Both the position numbers and the translations under genes were made by a program. Of a stretch of DNA of 30,134 nucleotides, positions 8,980 through 17,528 are shown piece after piece; the first letter of the stretch is position 1; the number at the start of each line of letters is the position of its first letter. The DNA is from JAPLFM01 sp964650885 (GTDB lineage Bacteria > Bacteroidota > Ignavibacteria > Kapaibacteriales > UBA2268), in contig CAZYXG010000028.1 in the NCBI GenBank assembly GCA_964650885.1, positions 1 through 30,134 on the forward strand. The letters run 5' to 3'. The notes under the pieces are model-generated. The model saw only the letters and a program-made list of their open reading frames with translations, made no database searches and was not told the DNA's origin.

Positions 8980-9000
8980 TATTTGATTTTTTTTCAAATA
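8980..9000. promoter_or_regulatory. Inverted repeat in a divergent intergenic region
   Basis: TATTTGA (8980-8986) and TCAAATA (8994-9000) form a perfect seven-base inverted repeat around an all-T seven-base loop. It lies between the divergent T9SS gene and the aspartate-kinase-like gene, 17 bases before the latter's -7 element. It could be an operator. It is AT-only apart from one G/C pair, so chance is a real alternative. Confidence 0.25.
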
Positions 9001-9016
9001 GTTTCAAAAGTCCTTG

Positions 9017-9024
9017 TATTTTTG
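9017..9024 (+). promoter_or_regulatory. Putative -7 element for the aspartate-kinase-like gene
   Basis: TATTTTTG fits TAnnTTTG, about 65 bases before the ATG at 9090. No clear -33 element was found. Confidence 0.4.
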
Positions 9025-9089
9025 GAATAACTCCAACCATCAATTTATAAAAATAAATTTTAACAAGCAAACATTATTCCAAGTTTTTT

Positions 9090-10280
9090 ATGAGAATATT
9101 TAAAATTGGTGGCTCTGTTGTCAAATCTAAGACTGATTTCGACAATTTGATTCAAAAAATCCACTTCTTCAATGAACAGAAAAATTTCCAAAATTTGTTC
9201 ATTTTTTCTGCTTTTGCAAAAACTTCTGCAAAACTTAAACAAATGGCTTTATTGGCTACTAGCAACGAAAAAGTGCTTGCCACAAATCTCAAAACTGAGA
9301 TAATCGATTTTCATAAATCACTTCTGTTATCCAAGGAATCACAATTCTTTGAGTATTGCGATTTGCAGCTAAATAACTTTATAGAAGGGCTTTGCATAAC
9401 AAATGATTTGACTAATTCTGTGTTGGATAAAATTCTACATTTTGGCGAATATTTAGCTATTTATGTGATTGAAAATGCTCTTGATGAGTTAAAAGTTGGC
9501 TATTATCAGCTAGATGCAAAAAGCTATATGACAACAGACTCCAACTTTGGCTCTGCAAATCCCGACTTTTCTAAAATTAAAGCTAACATAGCAAACTTGG
9601 CAAATAATTTAGAACAACATCAACTTATTATCACTCAAGGTTTTATTGGATTCGATGCATATTTAGCTCCCACCACAATGGGATTTGAAAGTTCAAATCT
9701 AACGGCCACTATTCTTGCCGATGCCCTGAATGTGAAAGAAATCAATATAATTTCCGATGTGCCTGCTTTGCTATCAGCTGATCCAAATTATTTTACCAAA
9801 ACTCAACTAATTGATTATTTGGACTTTAGTCAAGCTAGGATTTTGGCGAAATTTGGTTTGAAACTTCTTTATGAACGAATGATTGATATAGCAGAAAGAA
9901 AACAAATCTCAATAAAGTATTCCGATTTGTCTCAAAATGCTGTGACTATAATCAGTAATTCAAATCAAGCTCAAAACAAATTTATAGTTTTAAATTTAGA
10001 TTTGCTTTGCGTTAGCCACTATAAACACTCCATATTCAGCTTCACAAATGGCGAAGAAGTTTATTTCTTTGTTCCTAAGCATGAAATCGCAAACCTTATA
10101 TGTTATGATTATAAACTAATTACTTTCTTCGGCTTCAATAAAGTACAAATTCTCGAACTATATAGAAACTCTGCTGAGATAGTCAATTTAAGCTGCAATG
10201 AAAATGGTTTTGCGGCAATAGTTGTAAAAGAATTTGATGTAAATAAAGTTATACAGAAAATAGAAACTATTTTGCTTTGA
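9090..10280 (+). CDS. Divergent aspartate-kinase-like protein (amino acid kinase family)
   Basis: At 396 residues it has the fold and length of a Bacteroidota monofunctional aspartate kinase, which phosphorylates aspartate at the head of Lys/Thr/Met synthesis. Visible family motifs are KIGGSV (residues 5-10), SAFAKTSAKL, HFGE (117-120), ITQGFIGF, SDVPALLSADP (222-232) and LDFSQARILAKFGLKLLYER (244-263). A C-terminal ACT-like region follows at about 300-396. The oddity is the core motif normally written TLGREGSDYTAA. Here it is TMGFESSNLTAT (196-207), so the Arg and Asp that bind aspartate in characterised enzymes become F199 and N203. Either the substrate has changed or it is a regulatory paralogue. 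No lysine or threonine genes are near. It converges on, and overlaps by 14 bases, the lptF-type gene. No Shine-Dalgarno is seen at its ATG. Confidence 0.75.
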   Translation: MRIFKIGGSVVKSKTDFDNLIQKIHFFNEQKNFQNLFIFSAFAKTSAKLKQMALLATSNEKVLATNLKTEIIDFHKSLLLSKESQFFEYCDLQLNNFIEGLCITNDLTNSVLDKILHFGEYLAIYVIENALDELKVGYYQLDAKSYMTTDSNFGSANPDFSKIKANIANLANNLEQHQLIITQGFIGFDAYLAPTTMGFESSNLTATILADALNVKEINIISDVPALLSADPNYFTKTQLIDYLDFSQARILAKFGLKLLYERMIDIAERKQISIKYSDLSQNAVTIISNSNQAQNKFIVLNLDLLCVSHYKHSIFSFTNGEEVYFFVPKHEIANLICYDYKLITFFGFNKVQILELYRNSAEIVNLSCNENGFAAIVVKEFDVNKVIQKIETILL

Positions 10281-11607
10281 ACTTAAATAAACTTTTGAAT
10301 GTAAAATTTTCATAGTTGGCATCTATGCAAAGGATTATTCCCACTGCACCCAAAATTATATCTGCCAACCACATACTAATTATTGGTGATAGCAATCCCC
10401 TATCTGCCAGAGTTTCACCACCAATCAAGCACGCCCAATAAACTACGTAAAAGCCTAAGCTAATTGCTGCACTCAATCCAAAATTCCCACCCTTAGTTTT
10501 TATACCTAACGGGCAACCAACCAACACAAACACAAAACAAGCAAATGGAATTGAGTATTTTTTTTGGATTTCGGCTTCGTATTCTCTAGCATTTTTCAAA
10601 TTATCATTGACAATATCATTTTCATTCTTCGCATTCGATTGAGCCAATTGCAACTCCCTATCCATTGATTCAGAAATTTCTTTAGCATTTCTTTGCCTTA
10701 TGCCACGCACTTTAAAGCTACTTGGCAATACTCTTTCTTTAAAATCCTCAATAAATCTCTTGTTGGTTTGGTTTTGCACCATTTCAGCATTCTTTAGCGA
10801 TACATCTCTAATTGCAGAAAGTTCTTTTATGCTCATTTCTCTTTGTCCTCTGGACATTGGGTCATCGCCACTACGAGAAAAGCCATAACCATCAACTCGC
10901 ATCTTGATTACATATTCTTTAAAATCAATAATTCTGTTGTTCTTTTGGCTTTGCTTAGAAATTTGATGTATTTCACCACTGTATAATTTCAAAAGCATTA
11001 TTTCGGAATCTTGGGTAAAGCCAATTGCACCGCTATCTGCTGAAACCACATTCAAAACATTAAATCTTGAGTAATCATAAATTGTTAATCCATTCATTGC
11101 TCCAGAAATAGAATCCACTCTGCGTGGCAAAATGGACAATCCATTCAAATCATTTGAAAACTGACCCGATTGCAAAGCAAAAGTGGGTTTAGTCTTTCTA
11201 ATATCGCTCATCAAAGTTTTAGCTTTATGATTTGAAACTGGTAAAATCTTATCGTTGTACCAAAATAGAAAATACGAAATCATTAATCCCATAATCAAAA
11301 TCGGCAGAATCATGCGGAATAAGCTCAGTCCACTCGCTTTCATAATTGTAGATTCATAATTTGCAGAAAGAGAACCAAAAGCCATTAGAGTTGAAAAAAG
11401 CACTCCCATTGGCATTCCCCAAACAATCATCCACGACAAATTATACAAAATAAACTGGGTTATCACAATCGGTTCAAGCCCTTTGCCCAGTAAAAGCTCC
11501 AAATAATTCAAGAGAAACTGCATCAAGAATATGAATACGACTGTGAAAAAGCCAAACAAGAATGGACCAAAATGGGCTTTGATTATGTATCTATCTAGTA
11601 GTGTCAT
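10267..11607 (-). CDS. LptF/LptG-family (YjgP/YjgQ) lipopolysaccharide export permease
   Basis: This is an inner-membrane subunit of the Lpt system that extracts lipopolysaccharide from the inner membrane toward the periplasmic bridge. Three transmembrane helices lie near residues 14-34, 55-78 and 97-117, a periplasmic beta-jellyroll at about 130-245, and three more helices near 352-372, 376-398 and 408-428. The opening LLDRYIIKAHFGPFLFGF and PMGVLFSTLMAFGSLSANYE are family hallmarks. At 446 residues it is longer than the roughly 360 of E. coli LptF or LptG. The extra length is a charged, helix-rich stretch (about 258-345) between the jellyroll and the fourth helix. LptF and LptG cannot be told apart here. 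The 3' end overlaps the convergent kinase-like gene. Confidence 0.88.
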   Translation of the reverse strand: MTLLDRYIIKAHFGPFLFGFFTVVFIFLMQFLLNYLELLLGKGLEPIVITQFILYNLSWMIVWGMPMGVLFSTLMAFGSLSANYESTIMKASGLSLFRMILPILIMGLMISYFLFWYNDKILPVSNHKAKTLMSDIRKTKPTFALQSGQFSNDLNGLSILPRRVDSISGAMNGLTIYDYSRFNVLNVVSADSGAIGFTQDSEIMLLKLYSGEIHQISKQSQKNNRIIDFKEYVIKMRVDGYGFSRSGDDPMSRGQREMSIKELSAIRDVSLKNAEMVQNQTNKRFIEDFKERVLPSSFKVRGIRQRNAKEISESMDRELQLAQSNAKNENDIVNDNLKNAREYEAEIQKKYSIPFACFVFVLVGCPLGIKTKGGNFGLSAAISLGFYVVYWACLIGGETLADRGLLSPIISMWLADIILGAVGIILCIDANYENFTFKSLFKFKAK

Positions 11608-11633
11608 TTGTGTTTTTGTGTTGCAAATATTAG

Positions 11634-11641
11634 CAAATTTA
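11634..11641 (-). promoter_or_regulatory. Putative -7 element for the LptF/LptG gene
   Basis: CAAATTTA on the + strand is TAAATTTG on the minus strand, a TAnnTTTG match 27 bases upstream of the permease ATG. No CAA at the -33 distance was seen. Confidence 0.4.
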
Positions 11642-11707
11642 AAATAAAGTTTTGATAAAATTTAATTTTTTTATAAATTGCATTTCTGTTTTAAAGGAAA
11701 AATACGA

Positions 11708-12043
11708 ATGTTAACAGCAATAAGTTTAGTTTTAGTTTTATTAGCGGTAATTTTGATACTCGCAATCCTAATCCAACCAGGAAAAAGTGATATGATTGCT
11801 GGAATGAGCGGCATTTCTGGTCAGTTCAATTCAGTCCTTGGCTCTAAAGGAGCTTCCGATATGCTTCACCGCATAACAATGGGTATTGCTATCGTCATCA
11901 TCATATTGTCAGTAGTTACAAACGCATTCTTCACAAAAGGCGTTACTGGCTCTGCAGCTGGCAAACGTGCTATGACTGAAGGTAAATCTGCACCAACTGT
12001 GCAAACTGTACCTACTAATCCTGGTGCACAACCAAAAAGATAA
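11708..12043 (+). CDS. secG: Preprotein translocase subunit SecG
   Basis: This is a small integral membrane subunit of the SecYEG export channel, here about 111 residues. Two hydrophobic helices are visible (residues about 3-22 and 55-76). They flank the conserved cytoplasmic loop with QPGKSD, SGQFNSVLGSKGASDMLHR and a following hydrophobic stretch, then a polar tail rich in A, P and T, as in Bacteroidota SecG. An upstream in-frame TTG at 11678 would add ten residues. I prefer the ATG at 11708 because AAAGGA (11693-11698) sits nine bases before it and SecG proteins begin with the hydrophobic helix. It is divergent from the LptF/LptG gene and ends at a hairpin terminator shared with the convergent phosphatase gene. 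Confidence 0.92.
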   Translation: MLTAISLVLVLLAVILILAILIQPGKSDMIAGMSGISGQFNSVLGSKGASDMLHRITMGIAIVIIILSVVTNAFFTKGVTGSAAGKRAMTEGKSAPTVQTVPTNPGAQPKR

Positions 12044-12071
12044 TTTCTCTTTTGGGTTTCAAATTTATTTT

Positions 12072-12103
12072 AAAAGTCAATTAACTTGTTAATTGGCTTT
12101 TTT
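12072..12103 (+). terminator. secG terminator overlapping the phosphatase gene end
   Basis: A 13-base-pair stem, AAAAGTCAATTAA (12072-12084) with TTAATTGGCTTTT (12089-12101), has one wobble and a CTTG loop. It is followed by T residues on the + strand. The right arm contains the last codons and stop of the minus-strand phosphatase gene. In the minus direction the A residues of the left arm give a weaker T-tract, so it may work both ways. Confidence 0.75.
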
Positions 12104-13711
12104 AATTTTCAAGCACATCAAAGTGATATCATCGAATAGATTGGAACTATCTCCAAAATCGTCAAAATGGGTAAATAAATTTTCAATTATAGATTCCGCA
12201 TCAATTTCTCCAACTTTTCTCGCCACTTCGTAAAATCCTTCTTGACCCAATTCTAAATCCTTTGTGTTTTTTATGTCGGTAGCACCATCTGTATAAAAAA
12301 GCACAGTATCCTCTTCGCCTATTTGTACCTTGCCAATTTTATAATCTACATAATCTTCAAAAACTCCTAAAATTGGACCGCCCAAATTCAATTCTTCTTT
12401 GATTTCATTGTTATTAATAATCAAAGGGCGATTATGTCCAGCGTTTATATATTCCAATTGAAGGCTTTTGGTATCAAAAGTAGCTATGAAAAAAGTTACG
12501 AATTTATCGGGGGTGGTGTTCTCGAAAACCAAGTTATTCAATCTAATTACTATATCAATTAATGGCAAATTGAGACTTACTAAAGTGCGAAGTGCAGCTT
12601 GGAAGTTTGCCATCAGCAGCGATGCTGGCATTCCCTTGCCAGATATATCTGCAATTACTAAAGCTAATTTATTATTGTCAATTGAAATTATATCGAAATA
12701 ATCTCCTGCCACATAGCGAGAAGGAAGAGACTTGCCATAAACTGAGAATCTTTCGTGTTTAGGAAATTTTGTAGGCATCAAACCCTTTTGGATTTCCAAC
12801 GCTAAATTCAATTCATTCTCAATTGTTTTCTTAGCAATTTCTTCTTTAATTAACCTGTCATTTTCCAAGGCACTTACAATTATATTGCCAAGCAACTCAA
12901 TAAATAATTTTTTATTGTTGCCTATTTCTCCAGTTTGGCAATCAATTAAGAGCAAACCCTTTTTCTTATCTCGGAAAATCAAATTGAAAGCACAAACCAT
13001 ATCTTCATTGAAACTATTATACGAATAGAACAAATCTTCATTAGTTTTATCTCCATACTTTTCAATCCTATCCACAAGAGATTCTATTCTGTTGTCAGTT
13101 TCGTATAGTAATTTGAATTTTGTAATTAAAGTTTGTCCCATCAAAGTCAAAGAAAATAATTTTACTATTTCTTCTTTGGATTTAAATGTAGTAAGCTCTT
13201 TTGTGGTTTCAAGTAAATTAACTAATTTAAAATTTTGCTCATCTAATTGCTTTTTTTCTTGAATTAAATTATTTTTATTAAATATATTATTTAATGCAAT
13301 ATTTGCAATTTGTCCTACAAGTCCAGCGTATTTTATTTCCTCGTTTCTTAAGTCAAGCCCGTTCAGCTTTGTGCCAAAAAGTAATACTATTTTTTTGTCA
13401 AGCAAATTTAAAGCAAGGGCATAATGATAATAGCCAAGTGTTGCCGAATCCAATAGAATAAATTCATCTACTTGCAAATTATTTAATTCAGTTACAACAT
13501 TTGGTGGGTAGCTATCGAAGGCCTGTCCTTTTGTTATTAACACTTTGGCATTGCCATCGGTCAATTCCAATATAGCTGCTCTGGAAAGCACTAACTTGCC
13601 TATTATGGAAAGCAAAGTAGTATTATAAATATAGTAATCATCTTCCGCAGAAATTAATTTCCTGCATAAATCTATCAATGATTCTAAATTTATTAAATTC
13701 TGTTGGCTCAT
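12089..13711 (-). CDS. GAF-like/SpoIIE-type PP2C serine phosphatase
   Basis: A 540-residue cytoplasmic protein of the RsbU/SpoIIE class. The N-terminal part (about 1-290) looks like one or two GAF-like sensor folds. The helical linker (about 290-320, LALEIQKGLMPTKFPKH) is the switch segment that couples sensor to phosphatase. The PPM domain (about 320-538) keeps the expected metal-binding residues: D337 and D340 in AGDYFD, D355 in ADISGKGMPA, D475 in YTDGATD and D527/D528 in FDDIT. It should therefore be catalytically active. Such enzymes usually dephosphorylate anti-sigma-factor antagonists or similar STAS proteins, but no such partner is in the window. Its ATG directly abuts the stop of the upstream lipoprotein gene, so it is the last gene of a four-gene operon. 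The sensed signal is not recognisable. Confidence 0.9.
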   Translation of the reverse strand: MSQQNLINLESLIDLCRKLISAEDDYYIYNTTLLSIIGKLVLSRAAILELTDGNAKVLITKGQAFDSYPPNVVTELNNLQVDEFILLDSATLGYYHYALALNLLDKKIVLLFGTKLNGLDLRNEEIKYAGLVGQIANIALNNIFNKNNLIQEKKQLDEQNFKLVNLLETTKELTTFKSKEEIVKLFSLTLMGQTLITKFKLLYETDNRIESLVDRIEKYGDKTNEDLFYSYNSFNEDMVCAFNLIFRDKKKGLLLIDCQTGEIGNNKKLFIELLGNIIVSALENDRLIKEEIAKKTIENELNLALEIQKGLMPTKFPKHERFSVYGKSLPSRYVAGDYFDIISIDNNKLALVIADISGKGMPASLLMANFQAALRTLVSLNLPLIDIVIRLNNLVFENTTPDKFVTFFIATFDTKSLQLEYINAGHNRPLIINNNEIKEELNLGGPILGVFEDYVDYKIGKVQIGEEDTVLFYTDGATDIKNTKDLELGQEGFYEVARKVGEIDAESIIENLFTHFDDFGDSSNLFDDITLMCLKIKKAN

Positions 13712-14749
13712 TTAGTGTAGTGGATGTATTATGCTTATTTCTTGTAGCAAAGCAATAGAATATATTTCGGCTCCACTTATTTCGTCTGCAAGTATTAAAG
13801 TATTCGTCAGCTTATTAATTAACAATACTTTCTTTTCATAGCTATCATAATGCACAAATGAATAACTATTTTTATTTATTAATCGTGTAGAAGTTCTTCC
13901 TTTAGTGTCTATTCTAATTAATCCTTGATTAGTAGCCACAAAGCCATAGTTCTTATTAGTTAAAGCAAAGCCCACAGGCACTTGGTCAACTGCTTTCAAA
14001 GTGCTTGCAGCCAATAAATTCTCTGCTAACACCTTCCTAGCCAGTGGATCTATAAACATAAATTTAGAGTCTGTTTTATTAGATAAAGTGTCTAACTTAC
14101 CATAGCCAGAAGAAACTATTACATATTCATTTGTGGCAGTAAACCCAATAAAACTTGGTCTATCCGATGTAGCAAGTCTCGCCACTTCTTTCATATCCCT
14201 AGTGTCTATTATAGATACTTCATTTACTTCTGGTAGCAAACAATAAACTTGATTTCCATTAGCAGCTATTTTTGAGCAAACTCCACCAATCTCTAACTGA
14301 GTCGCCACCTTGCCGTATTTCAAATCCAATACCGAAACTTTATTAGTGCCTTCGTGGCTCACATAAGCATCTGTAGGATTTGTAAATGCAATATCAGTTG
14401 GTTTAATTCCCAATCCTGAAAAATCATATACAACTAATAATTTAAAATCATTTTTAGTAAAAGATATTATTTTATAATCATCTGGCACTATAACATAAAT
14501 AATATCGCTCTGTTCGGCAATTTTTGTAATTTTACTATTAATAGCAACAGCCGATTTAGGCAATACATCGCTTTGCAAAACATTGCCTGTTTTCACATTA
14601 TACTTATCAATTCTTGTTGGATTTTGGCTGGATACTGCCAAAAAATTCCAATTGTTTGACACATTATCTATTACATTTGTTTCTTGACCACAAGAAGCAA
14701 CTATCATAGCTAATAATGGTAGTAGGAATAATATTTTAATTGCTTTCAT
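13712..14749 (-). CDS. Beta-propeller (YncE-like) lipoprotein
   Basis: A predicted 345-residue exported lipoprotein. The signal peptide ends in the lipobox IVASC with the lipidated Cys at residue 20. The rest is a repeated beta-rich pattern typical of YncE/NHL-like seven-blade propellers, with phrases such as VSVLDLKYGKVATQLEIGG and VSIIDTRDMKEVARL. These folds bind ligands or proteins; no active site is visible. The frame is open further upstream to a TTG at 14779, but the ATG at 14749 starts a proper lipoprotein signal and has GGAG (14759-14762) nine bases before it. It overlaps the 3' end of the yggS gene by 14 bases and abuts the phosphatase gene, so these genes are translationally coupled. 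It might be the periplasmic element of a sensing chain, which is speculation. Confidence 0.82.
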   Translation of the reverse strand: MKAIKILFLLPLLAMIVASCGQETNVIDNVSNNWNFLAVSSQNPTRIDKYNVKTGNVLQSDVLPKSAVAINSKITKIAEQSDIIYVIVPDDYKIISFTKNDFKLLVVYDFSGLGIKPTDIAFTNPTDAYVSHEGTNKVSVLDLKYGKVATQLEIGGVCSKIAANGNQVYCLLPEVNEVSIIDTRDMKEVARLATSDRPSFIGFTATNEYVIVSSGYGKLDTLSNKTDSKFMFIDPLARKVLAENLLAASTLKAVDQVPVGFALTNKNYGFVATNQGLIRIDTKGRTSTRLINKNSYSFVHYDSYEKKVLLINKLTNTLILADEISGAEIYSIALLQEISIIHPLH

Positions 14750-15452
14750 AATTTCTTTCTCCAAAAATTGATGTCCCAATTCTGATTATAGTAGAGCCCT
14801 CGGCAATTGCCAATTCAAAATCTCCACTCATACCCATAGATAATTCTTTTAAATTCAAATTAAACTGTTTATTTATATTTTGCAATGTTTCTCTCAGCAA
14901 GATAAACTCTTTTTTTGTTTGTACCAAATCTTCATTCAATCCAGCTATAGTCATCAAGCCAAGAATGTTTATGTTTTTTAACACATTAACTGAATTAAAC
15001 AACTCAAAAACTTCATTAACGTTACAACCCGATTTACTTTCTTCGCCTGAAGTGTTGACTTGAAGCAATATGTCAATCACTCTTTCCGATTTCTCAGCGT
15101 GTTTGTTTATTTCATTGGCCAATTTAAAACTATCCACTGAGTGAATCATCTTCACAAATGGAGCAATATACTTCACTTTGTTTGTTTGCAAATGACCTAT
15201 CAAATGCCAATTAATGTTGCTATGCTGCTCAGCTTGCGATTGCTCGAATTTATTTTTTAGCTCTTGAACATAATTTTCACCAAAATCAATTATCCCTGCC
15301 AAATATGCAGTTTTAATTGCCTCATAAGGATGCAGTTTCGATACTGGTAATACTCTGACTGATTCTGGATTTCTACCATATTTCTTACAGGTATCGTCCA
15401 CTTCAGCTTTAATTTTATTGTAATTTTCTACTACGTGAGAGTAATCTTTCAT
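14736..15452 (-). CDS. yggS: YggS/PROSC-family pyridoxal-phosphate homeostasis protein
   Basis: A 238-residue TIM-barrel protein that binds pyridoxal 5'-phosphate and buffers its level; it has no known catalytic reaction. The PLP lysine is in LPVSK (K39 from this start). Family motifs include FGENYVQEL, WHLIGHLQTNKVKYI, IHSVDS, LLQVNTSGEESKSG, GLMTIAG, LSMGMSGDFELAI and STIIRIGTSIFGER. The start is the ATG at 15452, which shares one base with the TGA of the preceding M1 peptidase gene (TGATG). An in-frame TTG one codon upstream is unlikely. It overlaps the lipoprotein gene by 14 bases. In other bacteria yggS often neighbours proC, yggT or cell-division genes, so the peptidase/propeller/phosphatase context here is unusual. 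Confidence 0.94.
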   Translation of the reverse strand: MKDYSHVVENYNKIKAEVDDTCKKYGRNPESVRVLPVSKLHPYEAIKTAYLAGIIDFGENYVQELKNKFEQSQAEQHSNINWHLIGHLQTNKVKYIAPFVKMIHSVDSFKLANEINKHAEKSERVIDILLQVNTSGEESKSGCNVNEVFELFNSVNVLKNINILGLMTIAGLNEDLVQTKKEFILLRETLQNINKQFNLNLKELSMGMSGDFELAIAEGSTIIRIGTSIFGERNYESN

Positions 15453-17404
15453 CAATCAATTTTTATTATTTTTTCTCGGAATTCAATTCCATCTGCTTCT
15501 ATTTTTGCAAAGTAAACCCCAGATGGAATTTCTTTCAAATCTATTTCCGAAGCATTATGGAAAGTTTGAGTCAACAACTCAGTTCCAAAATTACTGAAAA
15601 TTGTAATCTTTCCAATAGAATTACTTTCCCATTTGATAATTAACTTATCTTTAACTGGGTTTGGATAAAATTGTACAATTTTATTTTCGTATAACGTTTC
15701 ATTGCTCAAATCAGTTACTTTCTCAAATTGACATAACGAAATTACTGAATCACTTTGGTTCACAGTAATACTTGAATAGCCCAAATCCAAATCAGTTTCA
15801 AAATAATTTGTATCACTCACAAGCAATACCCTATCTATTTTCTTATCACTATAATTGAATGTTAGAGGTACTGGAACATTGGAATAAGTTCCGAATTTTG
15901 TCTTATCTTGCGATTCTTTAAATTTGATAGTAACTTTGTTATTTGCATTTCTACCCACTTCCACTAAGTATCTTGGGAAACCTTTGCCTCGAACCCACTG
16001 ATTAAAAAACCAAGTCCAGTCTTGCTTAGTTTCCTGATTGAAAGTGTAAATCAAACTATCTATTGTAGCATTTTTATGAGAATATTTTGTTAAATATGCT
16101 CTAATAGCGTTGTCATAATTTTCTTTCCCTGCCAAGTATCTTAACATTCCCAGCACTATTGCACCCTTCTGATAAATAGTTGAAGGATAATTGCTCGATG
16201 GTGCAGTTCTGCTAAAGTCGTAAAGTGGCAAAGCCCCTTCTGTTTTGAATGTCGAATTCATATAACCCGAAGCTTTATAGCGTTGCCAGTTCTGATAACG
16301 AGCGTTGTTATATTCTTTTTCAAACCAAAGAGCTTCGGCAAATGTAGCAAAACTTTCATTTAGCCAAGCATCTCGGAAATCATAAGGGCTTACCAAATCG
16401 CCAAACCATTGGTGAGCTAGTTCGTGGGCAGCCACATCATTGTCAATATAGTTACTTTGTTTGTTTTGGTTATTGCTTGAAACTGGATATGATATCAATG
16501 TTTGATGTTCCATTGCTCCATTTTGGGTGTTTACATATCCAACTTTTTCAAATGGATACTTGCCGAATTGCGATTCCAAAGCCGCCACTATCTTAAGTAT
16601 TTTTTGGAAATTATATTTCGTGTTGACAGTATCTCTTGCCAAAGAGTAAACCTTAATTGGCAAATCCTTCGATGAATAATCTAATTCCACAAATTTACCA
16701 TAAGCAAAATTATACAAGTATGAAGCGGCTTCATTTTTTGATTGCCAAACATAAGTGCTAGTATTTTCAGCTTTATTTTCGATAACATCAACTAATAATC
16801 CATTAGATACTACTAATTTCCCTCTATTGATTTTATAGGCAAAATCAGCTGTAAACTTGTCACTTGGGTAATCATAAATAGGTATCCAATGTCTCATAGT
16901 AGAAACGTAGTCGCAATGGAAACAAACTCCAATGGAATAAACAACAGAATCCTGATTGAACACACCACCCCAAGAATTTTTACCAGGTTCAGCTGTCATT
17001 TTCCCAGAATAAGCTATGGAAAAAGTAGAGCTAAGCCCAACTTCAACTTGTAAGTCTTTCTGATAAATATAATATAATGTGCTATCTTGCTTATCTTTTG
17101 TGAAAGAAATACTATTGCCTTTGCTATCGATAACTGATTGCACTGCCAAACTATTTAAATTAAAAATATATCTATTCAAATCATTTATATCTTGCCAAGT
17201 CAGTTCTGTTTTGCAAATACCACTAATTTGCATAGCTTCAATATTTCTAAAATCAAAATCTACCGAAATATGCTTAACATCGAAAACCTGTTTTTCGTAG
17301 TTTATTGGAGAATTCAAGCAAGTCGCTCCTTCCCTACTGCACTGACTATATATTTCAGCGGGAATAAAAGTGGTAAGTATAAGTATAAATAAAAGTTTAT
17401 ACAT
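15452..17404 (-). CDS. Secreted M1-family zinc aminopeptidase with T9SS sorting domain
   Basis: A 650-residue metallopeptidase exported by Sec and then T9SS. The signal peptide covers about residues 1-20. The N-terminal beta domain leads to the gluzincin core: GAMEH (296-300) for substrate amino-terminus recognition, zinc motif HELAH (327-331) with third ligand E350 (WLNESFATFAE), and the likely catalytic tyrosine Y411. A C-terminal sorting domain (about 575-650) shows FYPNPVKDKLIIKW and SGVYFAKIEADG. It is therefore likely surface-attached or released, trimming peptides outside the cell. AGGA lies about ten bases upstream of the ATG. The start is only 24 bases from a scaffold gap whose flanks repeat, so the coding region is intact but the upstream region is uncertain. 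First gene of a probable operon with yggS, a propeller lipoprotein and a SpoIIE phosphatase. Confidence 0.92.
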   Translation of the reverse strand: MYKLLFILILTTFIPAEIYSQCSREGATCLNSPINYEKQVFDVKHISVDFDFRNIEAMQISGICKTELTWQDINDLNRYIFNLNSLAVQSVIDSKGNSISFTKDKQDSTLYYIYQKDLQVEVGLSSTFSIAYSGKMTAEPGKNSWGGVFNQDSVVYSIGVCFHCDYVSTMRHWIPIYDYPSDKFTADFAYKINRGKLVVSNGLLVDVIENKAENTSTYVWQSKNEAASYLYNFAYGKFVELDYSSKDLPIKVYSLARDTVNTKYNFQKILKIVAALESQFGKYPFEKVGYVNTQNGAMEHQTLISYPVSSNNQNKQSNYIDNDVAAHELAHQWFGDLVSPYDFRDAWLNESFATFAEALWFEKEYNNARYQNWQRYKASGYMNSTFKTEGALPLYDFSRTAPSSNYPSTIYQKGAIVLGMLRYLAGKENYDNAIRAYLTKYSHKNATIDSLIYTFNQETKQDWTWFFNQWVRGKGFPRYLVEVGRNANNKVTIKFKESQDKTKFGTYSNVPVPLTFNYSDKKIDRVLLVSDTNYFETDLDLGYSSITVNQSDSVISLCQFEKVTDLSNETLYENKIVQFYPNPVKDKLIIKWESNSIGKITIFSNFGTELLTQTFHNASEIDLKEIPSGVYFAKIEADGIEFREKIIKID

Positions 17405-17428
17405 TGTATTATTTTCCTAAAAAATAAA
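17374..17428. repeat. Left copy of 55-base direct repeat flanking the gap
   Basis: This 55-base sequence, covering the first ten codons of the M1 peptidase gene and 24 bases of its leader, is identical to 17529-17583 on the other side of the N run. It ends exactly at the first N. An overlap of contig ends is the simplest reading. Confidence 0.9.
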
Positions 17429-17528
17429 NNNNNNNNNNNNNNNNNNNNNNNNNNNNNNNNNNNNNNNNNNNNNNNNNNNNNNNNNNNNNNNNNNNNNNNN
17501 NNNNNNNNNNNNNNNNNNNNNNNNNNNN
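17429..17528. other. 100-N scaffold gap, probably artificial
   Basis: Exactly 100 N characters, the conventional placeholder for a gap of unknown size. Because both flanks carry the same 55 bases, the two contigs very likely overlap. If so, the true sequence is 155 bases shorter and has no gap. Reading frames that span the Ns are artefacts of this duplication. Confidence 0.9.
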
